Shown: positions 21,818 through 33,651, counted from the stretch's first letter. The stretch: 64,000 bases of DNA from Haematococcus lacustris (GCA_030144725.1 JASKMD010000019.1:6274920-6338919), one strand, 5' to 3'. The notes: generated from the sequence alone by a model not told the origin. Numbers and translations: made by a program.

Positions 21818-24800
21818 CAGTACTGTAGAGGTCTACAGTACTGTAGAGGTCTACAGTACTGTAGGTGTCTACAGTACTGTAGAGGTCTACAGTACTGTAG
21901 AGGTCTTCAGTACTGTAGAGTTGTCTACAGTACTGTAGAGGTCTACAGTACTGTAGAGGTCTACAGTACTGTAGGTGTCTACAGTACTGTAGAGGTCTAC
22001 AGTACTGTAGGTGTCTACAGTACTGTAGAGGTCTACAGTACTGTAGGTGTCTACAGTACTGTAGAGGTCTACAGTACTGTAGAGGTCTACAGTACTGTAG
22101 GTGTCTACAGTACTGTAGAGGTCTACAGTACTGTAGGTGTCTACAGTACTGTAGGTGTCTACAGTACTGTAGAGGTCTACAGTACTGTAGAGGTCTACAG
22201 TACTGTAGAGGTCTACAGTACTGTAGGTGTCTACAGTACTGTAGGTGTCTACAGTACTGTAGAGGTCTACAGTACTATAGAGGTCTACAGTACTGTAGAG
22301 GTCTACAGTACTGTAGGTGTCTACAGTACTGTAGAGGTCTACAGTACTGTAGAGGTCTACAGTACTGTAGAGTTGTCTACAGTACTGTAGAGGTCTACAG
22401 TACTGTAGAGGTCTACAGTACTGTAGGTGTCTACAGTACTGTAGAGGTCTACAGTACTGTAGAGGTCTACAGTACTGTAGAGGTCTACAGTACTGTAGGT
22501 GTCTACAGTACTGTAGGTGTCTACAGTACTGTAGAGGTCTACAGTACTGTAGAGGTCTACAATACTGTAGAGGTCTACAGTACTGTAGGTGTCTACAGTA
22601 CTGTAGGTGTCTACAGTACTGTAGGGGTCTACAGTACTGTAGAGGTCTACAGTACTGTAGGTGTCTACAGTACTGTAGAGGTCTACAGTACTGTAGGTGT
22701 CTACAGTACTGTAGAGGTCTACAGTACTGTAGGTGTCTACAGTACTGTAGGTGTCTACAGTACTGTAGAGGTCTACAGTACTGTAGAGGTCTACAGTACT
22801 GTAGGTGTCTACAGTACTGTAGGTGTCTACAGTACTGTAGAGGTCTACAGTACTGTAGAGGTCTACAGTACTGTAGGTGTCTACAGTACTGTAGAGGTCT
22901 ACAGTACTGTAGAGGTCTACAGTACTGTAGGTGTCTACAGTACTGTAGAGGTCTACAGTACTGTAGAGGTCTACAGTACTGTAGGTGTCTACAGTACTGT
23001 AGAGGTCTACAGTACTGTAGGTGTCTACAGTACTGTAGAGGTCTACAGTACTGTAGGTGTCTACAGTACTGTAGGTGTCTACAGTACTGTAGAGGTCTAC
23101 AGTATTGTAGAGGTCTACAGTACTGTAGAGGTCTACAGTACTGTAGGTGTCTACAGTACTGTAGAGGTCTACAGTACTGTAGAGGTCTACAGTACTGTAG
23201 GTGTCTACAGTACTGTAGAGGTCTACAGTACTGTAGAGGTCTACAGTACTGTAGGTGTCTACAGTACTGTAGAGGTCTACAGTACTGTAGAGGTCTACAG
23301 TACTGTAGGTGTCTACAGTACTGTAGGTGTCTACAGTACTGTAGGTGTCTACAGTACTGTAGGTGTCTACAGTACTGTAGAGGTCTACAGTACTGTAGGT
23401 GTCTACAGTACTGTAGAGGTCTACAGTACTGTAGAGGTCTACAGTACTGTAGGTGTCTACAGTACTGTAGGTGTCTACAGTACTGTAGAGGTCTACAGTA
23501 CTGTAGGTGTCTACAGTACTGTAGGTGTCTACAGTACTGTAGGTGTCTACAGTACTGTAGAGGTCTACAGTACTGTAGGTGTCTACAGTACTGTAGAGGT
23601 CTACAGTACTGTAGAGGTCTACAGTACTGTAGGTGTCTACAGTACTGTAGAGGTCTACAGTACTGTAGAGGTCTACAGTACTGTAGGTGTCTACAGTACT
23701 GTAGAGGTCTACAGTACTGTAGAGGTCTACAGTACTGTAGAGTTGTCTACAGTACTGTAGAGGTCTACAGTACTGTAGAGGTCTACAGTACTGTAGGTGT
23801 CTACAGTACTGTAGAGGTCTACAGTACTGTAGGTGTCTACAGTACTGTAGAGGTCTACAGTACTGTAGGTGTCTACAGTACTGTAGAGGTCTACAGTACT
23901 GTAGAGGTCTACAGTACTGTAGGTGTCTACAGTACTGTAGAGGTCTACAGTACTGTAGGTGTCTACAGTACTGTAGGTGTCTACAGTACTGTAGAGGTCT
24001 ACAGTACTGTAGAGGTCTACAGTACTGTAGAGGTCTACAGTACTGTAGGTGTCTACAGTACTGTAGGTGTCTACAGTACTGTAGAGGTCTACAGTACTAT
24101 AGAGGTCTACAGTACTGTAGAGGTCTACAGTACTGTAGGTGTCTACAGTACTGTAGAGGTCTACAGTACTGTAGAGGTCTACAGTACTGTAGAGTTGTCT
24201 ACAGTACTGTAGAGGTCTACAGTACTGTAGAGGTCTACAGTACTGTAGGTGTCTACAGTACTGTAGAGGTCTACAGTACTGTAGAGGTCTACAGTACTGT
24301 AGAGGTCTACAGTACTGTAGGTGTCTACAGTACTGTAGGTGTCTACAGTACTGTAGAGGTCTACAGTACTGTAGAGGTCTACAATACTGTAGAGGTCTAC
24401 AGTACTGTAGAGGTCTACAGTACTGTAGGTGTCTACAGTACTGTAGAGGTCTACAGTACTGTAGAGGTCTACAGTACTGTAGGTGTCTACAGTACTGTAG
24501 AGGTCTACAGTACTGTAGGTGTCTACAGTACTGTAGAGGTCTACAGTACTGTAGGTGTCTACAGTACTGTAGGTGTCTACAGTACTGTAGAGGTCTACAG
24601 TACTGTAGAGGTCTACAGTACTGTAGAGGTCTACAGTACTGTAGGTGTCTACAGTACTGTAGAGGTCTACAGTACTGTAGGTGTCTACAGTACTGTAGGT
24701 GTCTACAGTACTGTAGAGGTCTACAGTACTGTAGAGGTCTACAGTACTGTAGGTGTCTACAGTACTGTAGGTGTCTACAGTACTGTAGAGGTCTACAGTA

Positions 24801-25690
24801 CTGTAGAGGTCTACAGTACTGTAGGTGTCTACAGTACTGTAGAGGTCTACAGTACTGTAGAGGTCTACAGTACTGTAGGTGTCTACAGTACTGTAGAGGT
24901 CTACAGTACTGTAGAGGTCTACAGTACTGTAGGTGTCTACAGTACTGTAGAGGTCTACAGTACTGTAGGTGTCTACAGTACTGTAGAGGTCTACAGTACT
25001 GTAGGTGTCTACAGTACTGTAGGTGTCTACAGTACTGTAGAGGTCTACAGTACTGTAGAGGTCTACAGTACTGTAGAGGTCTACAGTACTGTAGGTGTCT
25101 ACAGTACTGTAGAGGTCTACAGTACTGTAGAGGTCTACAGTACTGTAGGTGTCTACAGTACTGTAGAGGTCTACAGTACTGTAGGTGTCTACAGTACTGT
25201 AGAGGTCTACAGTACTGTAGAGGTCTACAGTACTGTAGGTGTCTACAGTACTGTAGGTGTCTACAGTACTGTAGGTGTCTACAGTACTGTAGGTGTCTAC
25301 AGTACTGTAGAGGTCTACAGTACTGTAGGTGTCTACAGTACTGTAGAGGTCTACAGTACTGTAGAGGTCTACAGTACTGTAGGTGTCTACAGTACTGTAG
25401 AGGTCTACAGTACTGTAGAGGTCTACAGTACTGTAGGTGTCTACAGTACTGTAGGTGTCTACAGTACTGTAGGTGTCTACAGTACTGTAGAGGTCTACAG
25501 TACTGTAGGTGTCTACAGTACTGTAGAGGTCTACAGTACTGTAGAGGTCTACAGTACTGTAGGTGTCTACAGTACTGTAGAGGTCTACAGTACTGTAGAG
25601 GTCTACAGTACTGTAGGTGTCTACAGTACTGTAGGTGTCTACAGTACTGTAGGTGTCTACAGTACTGTAGAGGTCTACAGTACTGTAGGT
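21818..25690. repeat. CTACAGTACTGTAG satellite with 1,822-bp higher-order period
   Basis: About 215 near-perfect 18-bp units, each the 14-bp palindrome plus a spacer that is either AGGT or GTGT. Rare variants recur at a constant offset of 1,822 bp: the AGTTGT spacer at 21919/23741 and 22371/24193, ACTATAG at 22271/24093, and AATACTG at 22561/24383. The array is therefore about two copies of a higher-order unit. Confidence 0.95.
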
Positions 25691-25879
25691 GCCTTCCCCC
25701 CATGCATCCTTAACCCCCATGCCCCCTTCGCCCCCATGCAGGAACATCTCAATGTAGCCCAAGCTCGTTTGCTATCCCGACAGTGCTATGCAAATGCGCT
25801 GACAACAAAGCGTGCCTATGTTGCCCAGCCCAGCCCAGCCCTGCCCAGCCCTACTCAGCCTCTAGGATTCGTTACCGAC

Positions 25880-26393
25880 CCTGAGCCTAGCCCTTGTGTT
25901 AGGAACACAAGTGGTGATGTAATGATGTAGGCTAAGAGTCATGATGTAATGATGTGAGGTTATATGTAATGATGGATGGTTGATGGCCAACCGCAAACAA
26001 CTTTTGGGGCAATCTCTGCCGCACTCGATATTACACGGGAGGGTGCGGTGCAGGAGGTTGTTGTGATTGCGGGGCATCATCAACATCCACAGCTTTGCGG
26101 GAGCTTGCAAGCCGAGCTACCCAGTACAACCGACAGAACGGACCTAGCTTGCGATAGAGACGGGCCCCGGCCTTAGACCTTACACGTATGTATGTAGCTC
26201 CCTATGGCGACCTTATTGCGTGGACACAACTTACGGCACAAATATCTATATCGAGCTTGCGGGCCTACGCTTCGACGCCTCTCACTATTTATAGCACGCA
26301 GAAGCTGACGGTGCAATCGCGGTAGCAAATGGTGGTTTGAATGTGGAGAACAACATGATACCCTATTTACAAGAGACCTTGTCAAATCTGACC
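25880..26393. mobile_element. Degenerate relic of an element C-type end inside D
   Basis: From about 25990 to 26393 the sequence tracks the right part of element C (45890-46293): both have ACCCAGTACAACCGAC, GACGGGCCCCGGCCTTAGAC and TGACGGTGCAATCGCGGTAG. The terminal segment is decayed (CCTTGTCAAATCTGA against GCTTGTCTAGCCTGA). Confidence 0.75.
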
Positions 26394-26482
26394 TACAGTA
26401 CTGTAGACCTCTACAGTACTGTAGACCTCTACAGTACTGTAGACATCTACAGTACTGTAGATGTCTACAGTACTGTAGGTAC
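26394..26482. repeat. Element D right subterminal array
   Basis: Five CTACAGTACTGTAG units with ACCT, ACAT or ATGT spacers. The right end therefore carries the same site as the left. Confidence 0.9.
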
Positions 26483-26622
26483 CTACACTCCAACTGCTCA
26501 CATACTCAGAATTTCAACAAGCGTCAAGTGGCGTTGGAGTCGCAAGGACAATCCGAGGCGAACCGCATCAAAAAACTACCCCCCTAGGATGACGAATATC
26601 CGCACTAATTTGCCTGTGTGAG

Positions 26623-26742
26623 GCTGACGGTTTGGAGTTGTTGGCGGGCCCGCTTGTCCGCTTCGGCCGCGTTGCTGCACATGCCGGTTTCGACCGAGTG
26701 ATGGAGCGCCGCTGTTGCGAGGGTTTTACTGTGTGAGATGAT
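26623..26742 (-). repeat. Distal part of the 837-bp duplication flanking the L1-like LINE
   Basis: 120 bp of Dualen sequence identical by eye to 46506-46625, abutting the poly(A) tail of the L1-like LINE (T run from 26742 on the plus strand). The duplicated stretch continues at 17308-17973 and 13152-13202. Confidence 0.92.
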
Positions 26743-26753
26743 TTTTTTTTTTT

Positions 26754-27367
26754 AACATGCGAGGATTACAGGCAAACTAGAAAAAGAACCAAAGAGGAGG
26801 AAAACGATGGATGAACAAAGCAAAGAAGGCAGCGCCGTCTGAAGAGAAAAAAAGAGGGAAAGCCAAACAAGACTGAAGCAACCCAAACAAAGACCACGTC
26901 CAAAACGTTTAACACCCTCTCTGTCTCGGAAAAGACGCCCTGCACTCGCCCTACACACCCCCACGCCCCCTCCCAACACCACCCCCACTCCCAACACAGC
27001 TCCGCCCCCCCCATGTCAAGAACCCTAACCTCAGCCCTCCAGCGACTAGACCCTACAAACACTTAACGCCCCCTCCACAACCCCTCTGAACACTACCCCC
27101 ACGCCCGACCCAGCCCCAACCCCCAAGTAACTACCCCTAACCTCAACCTCCACACGAAGAGACCCAGAACGCTCACAAGGCCCTAGAAACCCCTGGTACC
27201 ACTCCCAAACCAAAAGAAGCCCCCCCCCCTCCTAACCCCCCCTACTCAACCCACCCCAACCGACCCTGCCACTCCTCAGACCACAGACCCCGAACGGCAG
27301 AGCCACGACCAACGGGCACACCCTCCTCCTAAAACACCCCTGGAGACAGGCCGGAGGCGAACCGCGT
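26754..27367 (-). other. 3' UTR of the L1-like LINE
   Basis: Follows the ORF2 stop at 27368; C/A rich on the plus strand, G/T rich in sense, ending in poly(A). No gene recognised. Confidence 0.75.
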
Positions 27368-27824
27368 TCACGGCGGGCTAGCGTCCAAAGGCGGGGGAAG
27401 GGGAGCGGGGATGGGCCACTCTAGGGAGAGGCGCACGAACAACTCCGGGGCGAGGGGCGGACGCCGCTGCTGGCGAGAGAACCACCCCCCTGAGGCGGCT
27501 GGCCACAGCTGGTCGAAAGACCCCTCTGCAAGCTGCGGGTCCCTCCCTTTGAACCAGGTGGAAGGGACCGTGCCCCCTAGGCCCACGCGAATGTCCCTCC
27601 CCACCCGGAACCAGTCTCTCTTGACGGCGGCGGACAGGGTGAGGATAACCTCTTGCGCCACTCTCCTAGCTATCGCCTCCGGCTGCAGGGCTGAGGCGGG
27701 GCCGATCGTGCGAAGACGCCACACTGTCCCGAGGTAGGCCACACGAAGGCGGCGCCGCAACAGAGGATCGGGGGGGGTGAAAGAGGGTGCCTCGCCGCGG
27801 GTAGGGCGCCCGGTAAGGAGCAGG
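27368..27824 (-). CDS. L1-like ORF2, C-terminal end
   Basis: Final part of ORF2 beyond the chromovirus (LLLTGRPTRGEAPSFTPPDP through LPPPLDASPP). The seam GDALL/LLTGRPT is in phase with 34057-38885 across the AGCAGG duplication. No domain recognised in this tail; it follows the Cys-rich finger of ORF2. Confidence 0.85.
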
Positions 27825-28229
27825 TGTAACAGTGCTGCTGGGTCGCTGGGGTGCATGGCTAATTAGCGGCTTGCACGGCTGGCGGCACTACAGCGACAAC
27901 ACAACAGTAGCTGATTTGACGCGTTGCTAGGCTACTACTATTGGTAGCGTACTCTTTAAGGACGCGACGCGGTGAACGACACTCGTCCAGGGAAGATCAG
28001 ATGCGATGGCGGCCGGGAGGCTGCAACTCGATGTTCTGTAGAGACAGCGTTAGATGACTGTGCTTACAATGTGGGTCTGTCGTTAACTCTGTAAACAAGT
28101 GTTGAAGAACCATCTGGACTTCCCTCAAGACGATGCAAAATCAAATCTCACAAGATCCTGCATGGAGATCCTACAATGAAAATATGCAGCCTGTTCCATG
28201 CATCCTGGCTAGGCCTGTGAACTGTTACA
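27825..28229 (-). repeat. Chromovirus 3' LTR
   Basis: 405 bp with TG..CA ends and inverted TGTAACAG/CTGTTACA tips; identical by eye to 33652-34056. Confidence 0.95.
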
Positions 28230-28244
28230 CTCTCCCCCACTCCG
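28230..28244 (-). other. Polypurine tract
   Basis: The minus strand reads CGGAGTGGGGGAGAGTG directly before the 3' LTR, the expected position of the plus-strand primer. Confidence 0.75.
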
Positions 28245-28382
28245 AAAGAGCTACGTCCCGGAGCGTATCAGTTGAAAAACATCATGTCATAAGTAATCAG
28301 CAAGCAAGTATGCATGACATGCAAGACAGGTATGACAGGCAAGACAGGCAAGACAAGCAAGACAAGCAAGCATGCATGCAGG

Positions 28383-30960
28383 CTAAGACTTCAATTTCAT
28401 CCATGTTCTAGGCTGCTTAGTGCGCCTCTCGTATGCCTTCACAATCTTGTTGAGGAAACCCTTGGAGAGATCTTCTTGTAGCTGAGTGTAAGGTAGCCAG
28501 CTGTTCTCGTGGTCCGGGTGTCCCTTCCACTTCACCTGCAATTGCAATGCCCCTCGTAGGAAGCGGTGGTTTCTGATTTCTTGCACCTCATAATGTCCCT
28601 CGCCATCGATGATGTCAGGGTCTGGCGGTGGAGCAGGGTTGCGTGTGGGGAATAAAGCGGAGCCGTCATTGTGAAGCTTGACATGGGACACATGCACGAC
28701 AGGGTGGATGTTCTTCCAAACCTCTGGGAACTGCAGCCTTAGTGCCACTGGTGTGACGACCTCCAGGACTTTGAATGGACCGTGTTGCCTGGGTGTGAAT
28801 TTGTGTGTGGCATGCTCTGCTCGCGCATTGGAAGGTGATGTGTGTGCAAAGAAGCTGTCAGCCAGGTAAACCTGGTCACCAACATGGAATGTGTGCTCTG
28901 TGCGCTTGGCATTTGCGTGCTTGGCCTGCCTCTCTTGAGCTTTCAGCAGGTGCTGCTTTGCAGCTGTGATGTCTCTGGCCGTGCGCTCCAGGAATGCAGG
29001 TGCAGTCTCACTGTCGGCTGTAGCTGCGCCTGCAGTGGGTGCCGCTAAGGACAATGGCGTGTGTGGCTCCTGCCCGGAGTTTAGGCGGAAAGGGCTGAAG
29101 CCTGTGCTGGCCTGCACCGACGCGTTGTAAGCGAACTCCGCAGCGGTAAGGTGCTCATCCCAGTCATCGTGGTGTGGTGATACGAAATTGCGAAGCATGT
29201 CCTCGAGCGTGCGGTTGGCCCGCTCGGTCTGCCCGTCGGTTTGAGGGTGGTTGGCAGTAGACATGTTGAGATGGGTTCCGGTCAGTCGAAAGAGCTCTTG
29301 CCAGAAGGCTGATGTGAAGCGTGGGTCTCGGTCTGACACAATGACCTTTGGCAGGCCATGCAGCCGGAAAACGTTGTCAAAGAAGAGACGTGCCAATGCG
29401 GGTGCAGTGATAGAAGTGGTGGTAGGCACGGCATGGATCATTTTAGTTAGCTTGTCCACAAAAACGACGATAGCATCATTACCAGCAGATGAAACAGGCA
29501 GCTGGGTGATTAAGTCGAGGCTGACCTGCTCCCAACGGTGCTGGGGGATAGGTAGAGGCTGCAATAAGCCGATGGGTTTAGATGTGTTGGTCTTGCTACG
29601 CTGACAGCTGTTGCAGGTGCGGACATAGTCATGCACCGATGCTGACATGCGCGGCCAAAAGAAATGGCGGGATAGACGATGGTATGTCTTGTCCCTACCG
29701 AGATGACCAGAGATGGGTATGTCATGTGCCTCACGTAGCAGGTCGGTGCGCAGTGGGCCGGCAGGGATGTAAAGCCTGCGGAGCCCCCGGCCTGTGTGGT
29801 ACAACAGACTGCCCTCGATTTCGAACTGGCGTGCTTTGCCAGCAAGTACGGCAGCGTAGTGATGCTGGTACTGTGCGTCAGCTGCGGCAGTGGTGCCGAC
29901 AGTGCTCAGGATTTGTTGGTTGACAGAGACGTGCGAGTGTTTTGTGCCCTGGGCGGTGGTGCCCGATTTGAGTGTGTGCAGCTGCATGATGTGAGCATAC
30001 ACGTGATAGTCAGGCCTACGGGATAGCGCGTCCGCCACCACGTTGTGTTTGCCTGGAATATGGTCGATTTGACAGTTGTATTGCTGTAGCACTTCCATCC
30101 AGCGAGCTTGGCGCTTGCTATCAAGTCGTGGCTGTGTTTGCAGATGTTTGTTTGCCCAGTTGTCAGTGAGCAGGGTGAAGTTGACGCCTAGGAGGTAGTG
30201 GCGCCAAACCTTGAGTGCCTCCACCAAAGAGAGTAGCTCTTGCTCATGGGTGGGATAGTTTCTCTCTGCTGGGAGCAGCTTCCTAGAGTGGTAAGCTACT
30301 ACACGTTCAGCAGGACCTGTGCCTTGTGTGAGGACGGCGCCAATGCCAATGCCAGAGGCGTCACAGCGGAGTGTGTATGGTTGTGTGGGGTCTGGTGCAA
30401 TGAGCACCGGTGCGGTGGTGAGTGCATGCTTCAGAGCATCAAAAGCTGACTGCTGGGTAGAGGTCCATGTCACCTTGCCCTGCTTGTCATGCCCATCAGC
30501 CTGAGTCAATGCAGTGAGAGGTGCTGCTATATCAGAGAAGTTCTTGATGAAGCGGCGGTAAAAGTTAGCAAGTCCCAGAAAGCTGCGCACATCATGCACA
30601 GTGGTAGGAACAGGCCATGTCTCGACAGCAGCTACCTTGGCAGGGTCGCATGCAATGCCGGCAGATGAAATGATGTGGCCTAAGAACTCTGTTTTGTCCA
30701 GGCCAAATTCACACTTTGATAGCTTTGCGTAGAGCTTGTGTTCTTGCAGCAGGTCTAGTACTCGCCGCAGATGCTGTGCGTGCTCTTGCTGGTTGCGTGA
30801 GAAGATGAGAATGTCGTCAAGGTACACAATGACGCAGTCGTCCAGTTCCTTGCGGAAAATGTCGTTCATGAGGCGCTGAAAAGTGGCAGGTGCGTTGCAC
30901 AAGCCGAATGGCAGGACTGTAAACTCGAAATGCCCATAGCGTGTGCAGTACGGTTTTGGG
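28383..30960 (-). CDS. Chromovirus pol, second part: RT, RNase H, integrase, chromodomain
   Basis: Open frame of about 850 codons. [20 protein letters not shown], then [12 protein letters not shown] (YLDD). RNase [15 protein letters not shown] and LLTDNWANK. Integrase: HHCC zinc segment ([26 protein letters not shown]) and the core DDE signature [18 protein letters not shown], and the [20 protein letters not shown] region. C-terminal chromodomain: [35 protein letters not shown], common in chromoviruses that target heterochromatin. The start at the upper limit is the point where this frame becomes the continuation of the upstream pol frame; the first Met is at 30902. Confidence 0.93.
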
Positions 30961-30965
30961 AATGT
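30945..30965 (-). other. Frame lesion in chromovirus reverse transcriptase
   Basis: After EDIPKT the upstream frame reads [12 protein letters not shown], while the expected RT sequence ([16 protein letters not shown]) continues in another frame from the same DNA. A net +1 or -2 change near 30955 explains it. It inactivates this copy unless it is a sequencing error. Confidence 0.8.
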
Positions 30966-32217
30966 CCTCAGGGGCGATGCGGATTTGATGGTACCCCTGG
31001 CGAAGGTCGATTTTGCTAAACACTGTGGCTCCGTGGAGGCGGTCTAACAGGTTGTCTACCCGAGGTAAGGGATACTTGTTCTTGACTGTGATCCTGTTGA
31101 GCGGCCTGTAGTCGACACACATGCGGAAGGAGCCGTCTTTCTTGCGCACGAACAGCACGCCTGCGCCATATGGTGATGTGCTAGGCCTGATGAAACCTTT
31201 CTCCTGCATCTCTGTGATCTGCTTCTTGAGTTCTGCAAGCTCACAGGTGGACATGTTGTAGGTGGCTCTCACCGGTGGACGGTGGCTTGGCTCCAGGTCA
31301 ATGTGATGGTCTACAGCCCGTTGGGGTGGCAGGCCAGCTGGCAGGTCGTCTGGGAACACAGAGGCGTAGTCCTGGAGGATGGTCGTGCAGTCCATGACCT
31401 GGTGCGGATGCTTCTCAGCTGGAGCAGTGTCAGCTGGCGTGATGTTGACTAGGAACATGGGTTGCTTGGTGCGGACGGCGGCATACAAGCCAGATGTGCT
31501 GATTGTGTAGCGGTCTCGGTCAGGGTCCCTAGGAGGTGGTGGTGCCCTGAGTGTGTGTCGTTTGCCACCGTGCTTGAAGGTCATGATGTTGCGTTTCCAG
31601 TCAATGTGTGGGTTAAGCTCAGCCAGCCACGGCTTGCCTAGAATGATGTCAAAGCCGTGCAGTTTGGTGCAATGTAATGTCTGCTTTCCCTTGTAAGTGC
31701 TCATTCTGATACGAGCGTCAGGGATGAGTGCTGTGCTCTCCTGCTGGTGCCCATCAGCAAGACGGATCCAGTCAGGGTCATGCTTTGTGGCTGTGTCGAC
31801 TGCATGGCGTGTGCAAAAGTCGGTGTCAATGAACGACGCAGTTGCTCCTCCATCTATCAAGATGCGTGTGGGATGGCCCTTGTAAGAGCCCGCAAAGATG
31901 AGAAGGTCGTCATCAGCCTGGTCTGCAGCGCTGCTGAGCTTTGTGATGCGAAATCGCGGTTTAGGCTCTACAGCTGCGGGTGCTTCTTGGGTCTCAGCTG
32001 GGATTGCTGGGCTTACTTCAGTGGTCTCAGCTTGGGTTGCTGGGCGTACTTCGCGGCAGGTTAATGCCGCGCAAGCTATTTTTTTGGAACTCCATCCCTG
32101 TAGCGATTCTTCTTGGGATGCGTGCAGTCTCGCAGGATGTGGCCCTCCTTGCGGCAGAATGTGCATTTGTTGTTGGCTGTGTACTGCTCCTTTTCCTCTG
32201 CAGTTAGCGGGCGCCAC
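30950..32217 (-). CDS. Chromovirus pol, first part: protease and RT N-terminus
   Basis: Frame in the -1 register relative to gag. The aspartic protease-like segment is [17 protein letters not shown] (active-site triad DGG rather than the usual DTG/DSG). RT begins [20 protein letters not shown], then [33 protein letters not shown]. The first translated pol codons follow the slippery site at 32079-32085, so the upstream overlap with gag is not expected to be translated in this frame. Confidence 0.88.
32076..32087 (-). promoter_or_regulatory. Putative -1 ribosomal frameshift site between gag and pol
   Basis: Seven A residues (T run 32079-32085 on plus) lie directly before the gag stop. In gag frame the codons read CCA AAA AAA TAG; slipping back one base gives the pol frame (AAA AAA ATA GCT). 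A AAA AAA is a classic slippery heptamer. No downstream pseudoknot was examined. Confidence 0.7.
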
Positions 32218-33068
32218 TCAGGTTTAGGTTTGGCTGGTGCGGCGTTGTACGCTGCAGGGCGTGTAGATGGTGCTGCAGGCTGTGAGTTGCGATGCCAAGG
32301 TGTCCTGGACTGTTTCATGGTACCCAGCTGCATTGGAACTGCAGTGGACATGCCAGCGTCTCTGTAAGCTGAATCATGAGCCACAGCTATGTTTACAGCG
32401 TTGGCAAAGGTCTCTGGTGCATGGATGTCAACCATAGCACGCAGGGTGGGGTGCAGGCCTCGGCGGAACCGGTCTAGCTGCTCATCCTCAGTTATGTTAG
32501 GAATCTGAAGGAACAGGTGTCTCAACTGTGTGGCAAAGGATAGTGCTGTCTGGTTGGCTTTCTGGGAGGCCTCATGTAGCTGGTCCCTAGCTTTAGCTAC
32601 CTCAGACTTAGTACGGAAGGCTGCTCTTAGTCCTGCTGTGAAGGTGCTCCATGAGAGGAACAGGGAAGGGTCACCTCGAACTGAACGGTACCACGCTTTA
32701 GCCAGGCCCTCCAATCTTACACTGGTGCTCACAATCTTCTGCTCATCAGACAAACTGTGATACAAAGAAAAGATGTCCTCCACCTGGAAAAGGAAGCTGT
32801 TCACATCACCCTTGCCATCAAACTCCTTCACTTCACTCAACTTGATCAGGCCTTGCACTGATGAGGCAGTGTGTACAGCTGGGGGTGGGGGTGGGGTGGG
32901 AGGTGATGGGACAGGGGCTGGAGTGGTAAGATAGTGCAATGCCTGCATCACGGTGCTATTGTTTTGTGACACAAGTTGCACCTCAGCCCGCAATGCATTC
33001 AAGGCAGCCATGACTGTTAACATGTCTGGTGTGGCTGGTTGGTCATAAGTCTGAGCCTGGGTCTCCAT
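32076..33068 (-). CDS. Chromovirus Gag with CCHC zinc knuckle
   Basis: 330 codons. Residues about 70-230 form a retrotransposon gag core ([69 protein letters not shown]). A CCHC knuckle ([14 protein letters not shown]) lies near the C-terminus. The stop at 32076 sits on the putative frameshift site. Confidence 0.92.
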   Translation of the reverse strand: METQAQTYDQPATPDMLTVMAALNALRAEVQLVSQNNSTVMQALHYLTTPAPVPSPPTPPPPPAVHTASSVQGLIKLSEVKEFDGKGDVNSFLFQVEDIFSLYHSLSDEQKIVSTSVRLEGLAKAWYRSVRGDPSLFLSWSTFTAGLRAAFRTKSEVAKARDQLHEASQKANQTALSFATQLRHLFLQIPNITEDEQLDRFRRGLHPTLRAMVDIHAPETFANAVNIAVAHDSAYRDAGMSTAVPMQLGTMKQSRTPWHRNSQPAAPSTRPAAYNAAPAKPKPEWRPLTAEEKEQYTANNKCTFCRKEGHILRDCTHPKKNRYRDGVPKK

Positions 33069-33611
33069 CTATGGCTGGATTCTGGCTGCTTTGCGAGCTC
33101 TGCGTGCTACGACAAATGCCGTGTTAGGGTGTGGCTGCGGCTGTGTGTTGATGACAATAGGCTGTGCCGCAGCACCTGGATTCTGAGGCGTCGTGTGTTG
33201 CTTGAGCAAAGCGTACAGGTTGTCCTTCTCCTTCTCTAGAGCTCGGTTGACGGCGTGTAGTTGGTCAGCGGTCTGCTTGTAGTGCTTGCAGCGCGGGCAG
33301 TCTTGCTCGAACTGACGTTTAGGGTGGTGGCGGGGCTGTGGTGGAGCTGGAGGTTGGGTTGCCGTACTTGATGTACCTCGCTCTTGGCGTGGTGGTATGA
33401 AGTCTCGCTCCTTGCGGGGCGGAGGTCTCGCAGTTGCCTGCGGCGGTGCCTCCGCGAAGTGCGGGATGGGAATAGGCGTGAAACGCCTCTCTGCTCGGGG
33501 AGCAGGCTTCTCTGCTCTGGGAGCAGGCTCAGCGGTGGCCGCTGGGTCGTCCGGGTCCTCGCTATTGAGGATGTCGTCGACCGTCCAGTCTCCGGATCGC
33601 TTGTGGACCAC
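33069..33611 (-). CDS. Chromovirus upstream ORF (gag leader)
   Basis: 180 codons ending directly next to the gag start at 33068. Pro/Arg/Ala rich, then CPRCKHYKQTADQLHAVNRA, a possible half zinc finger running into a coiled-coil stretch (LEKEKDNLYALLKQH). I do not recognise it; it could be a separate protein or the N-terminus of gag. Confidence 0.6.
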   Translation of the reverse strand: MVHKRSGDWTVDDILNSEDPDDPAATAEPAPRAEKPAPRAERRFTPIPIPHFAEAPPQATARPPPRKERDFIPPRQERGTSSTATQPPAPPQPRHHPKRQFEQDCPRCKHYKQTADQLHAVNRALEKEKDNLYALLKQHTTPQNPGAAAQPIVINTQPQPHPNTAFVVARRARKAARIQP

Positions 33612-33631
33612 TGCGCAAACAGGTCACGATG

Positions 33632-33649
33632 ATCGAACTGAGGAAACCA
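33632..33649 (-). other. Candidate primer-binding site
   Basis: Two bases inside the 5' LTR the minus strand reads TGGTTTCCTCAGTTCGATC. It begins with TGG, the complement of a tRNA CCA end, at the expected position. The tRNA is not identified. Confidence 0.6.
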
Positions 33650-33651
33650 AA

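Larger units (their letters stand above)
17974..26620. mobile_element. Element D: 8.6-kb non-coding CAC-ended element
   Basis: Ends CACCCAGGCAAATTAGT and (right end, complement) CACACAGGCAAATTAGT; target duplication AG (17972-17973, 26621-26622). The uninterrupted site is present at 46500-46512. It has the same architecture as A and B (CAC ends, 2-bp duplication, subterminal palindromes) but unrelated end sequence and a 14-bp palindrome, CTACAGTACTGTAG. It encodes nothing recognisable; half its length is one satellite array (21818-25690). Confidence 0.9.

Noticed and set aside
23727..25762. 658- and 527-codon frames YCRPLQYCRHLQ and YSTVDLYSTVD
   Set aside because: 18-bp satellite without stop codons; not a gene.
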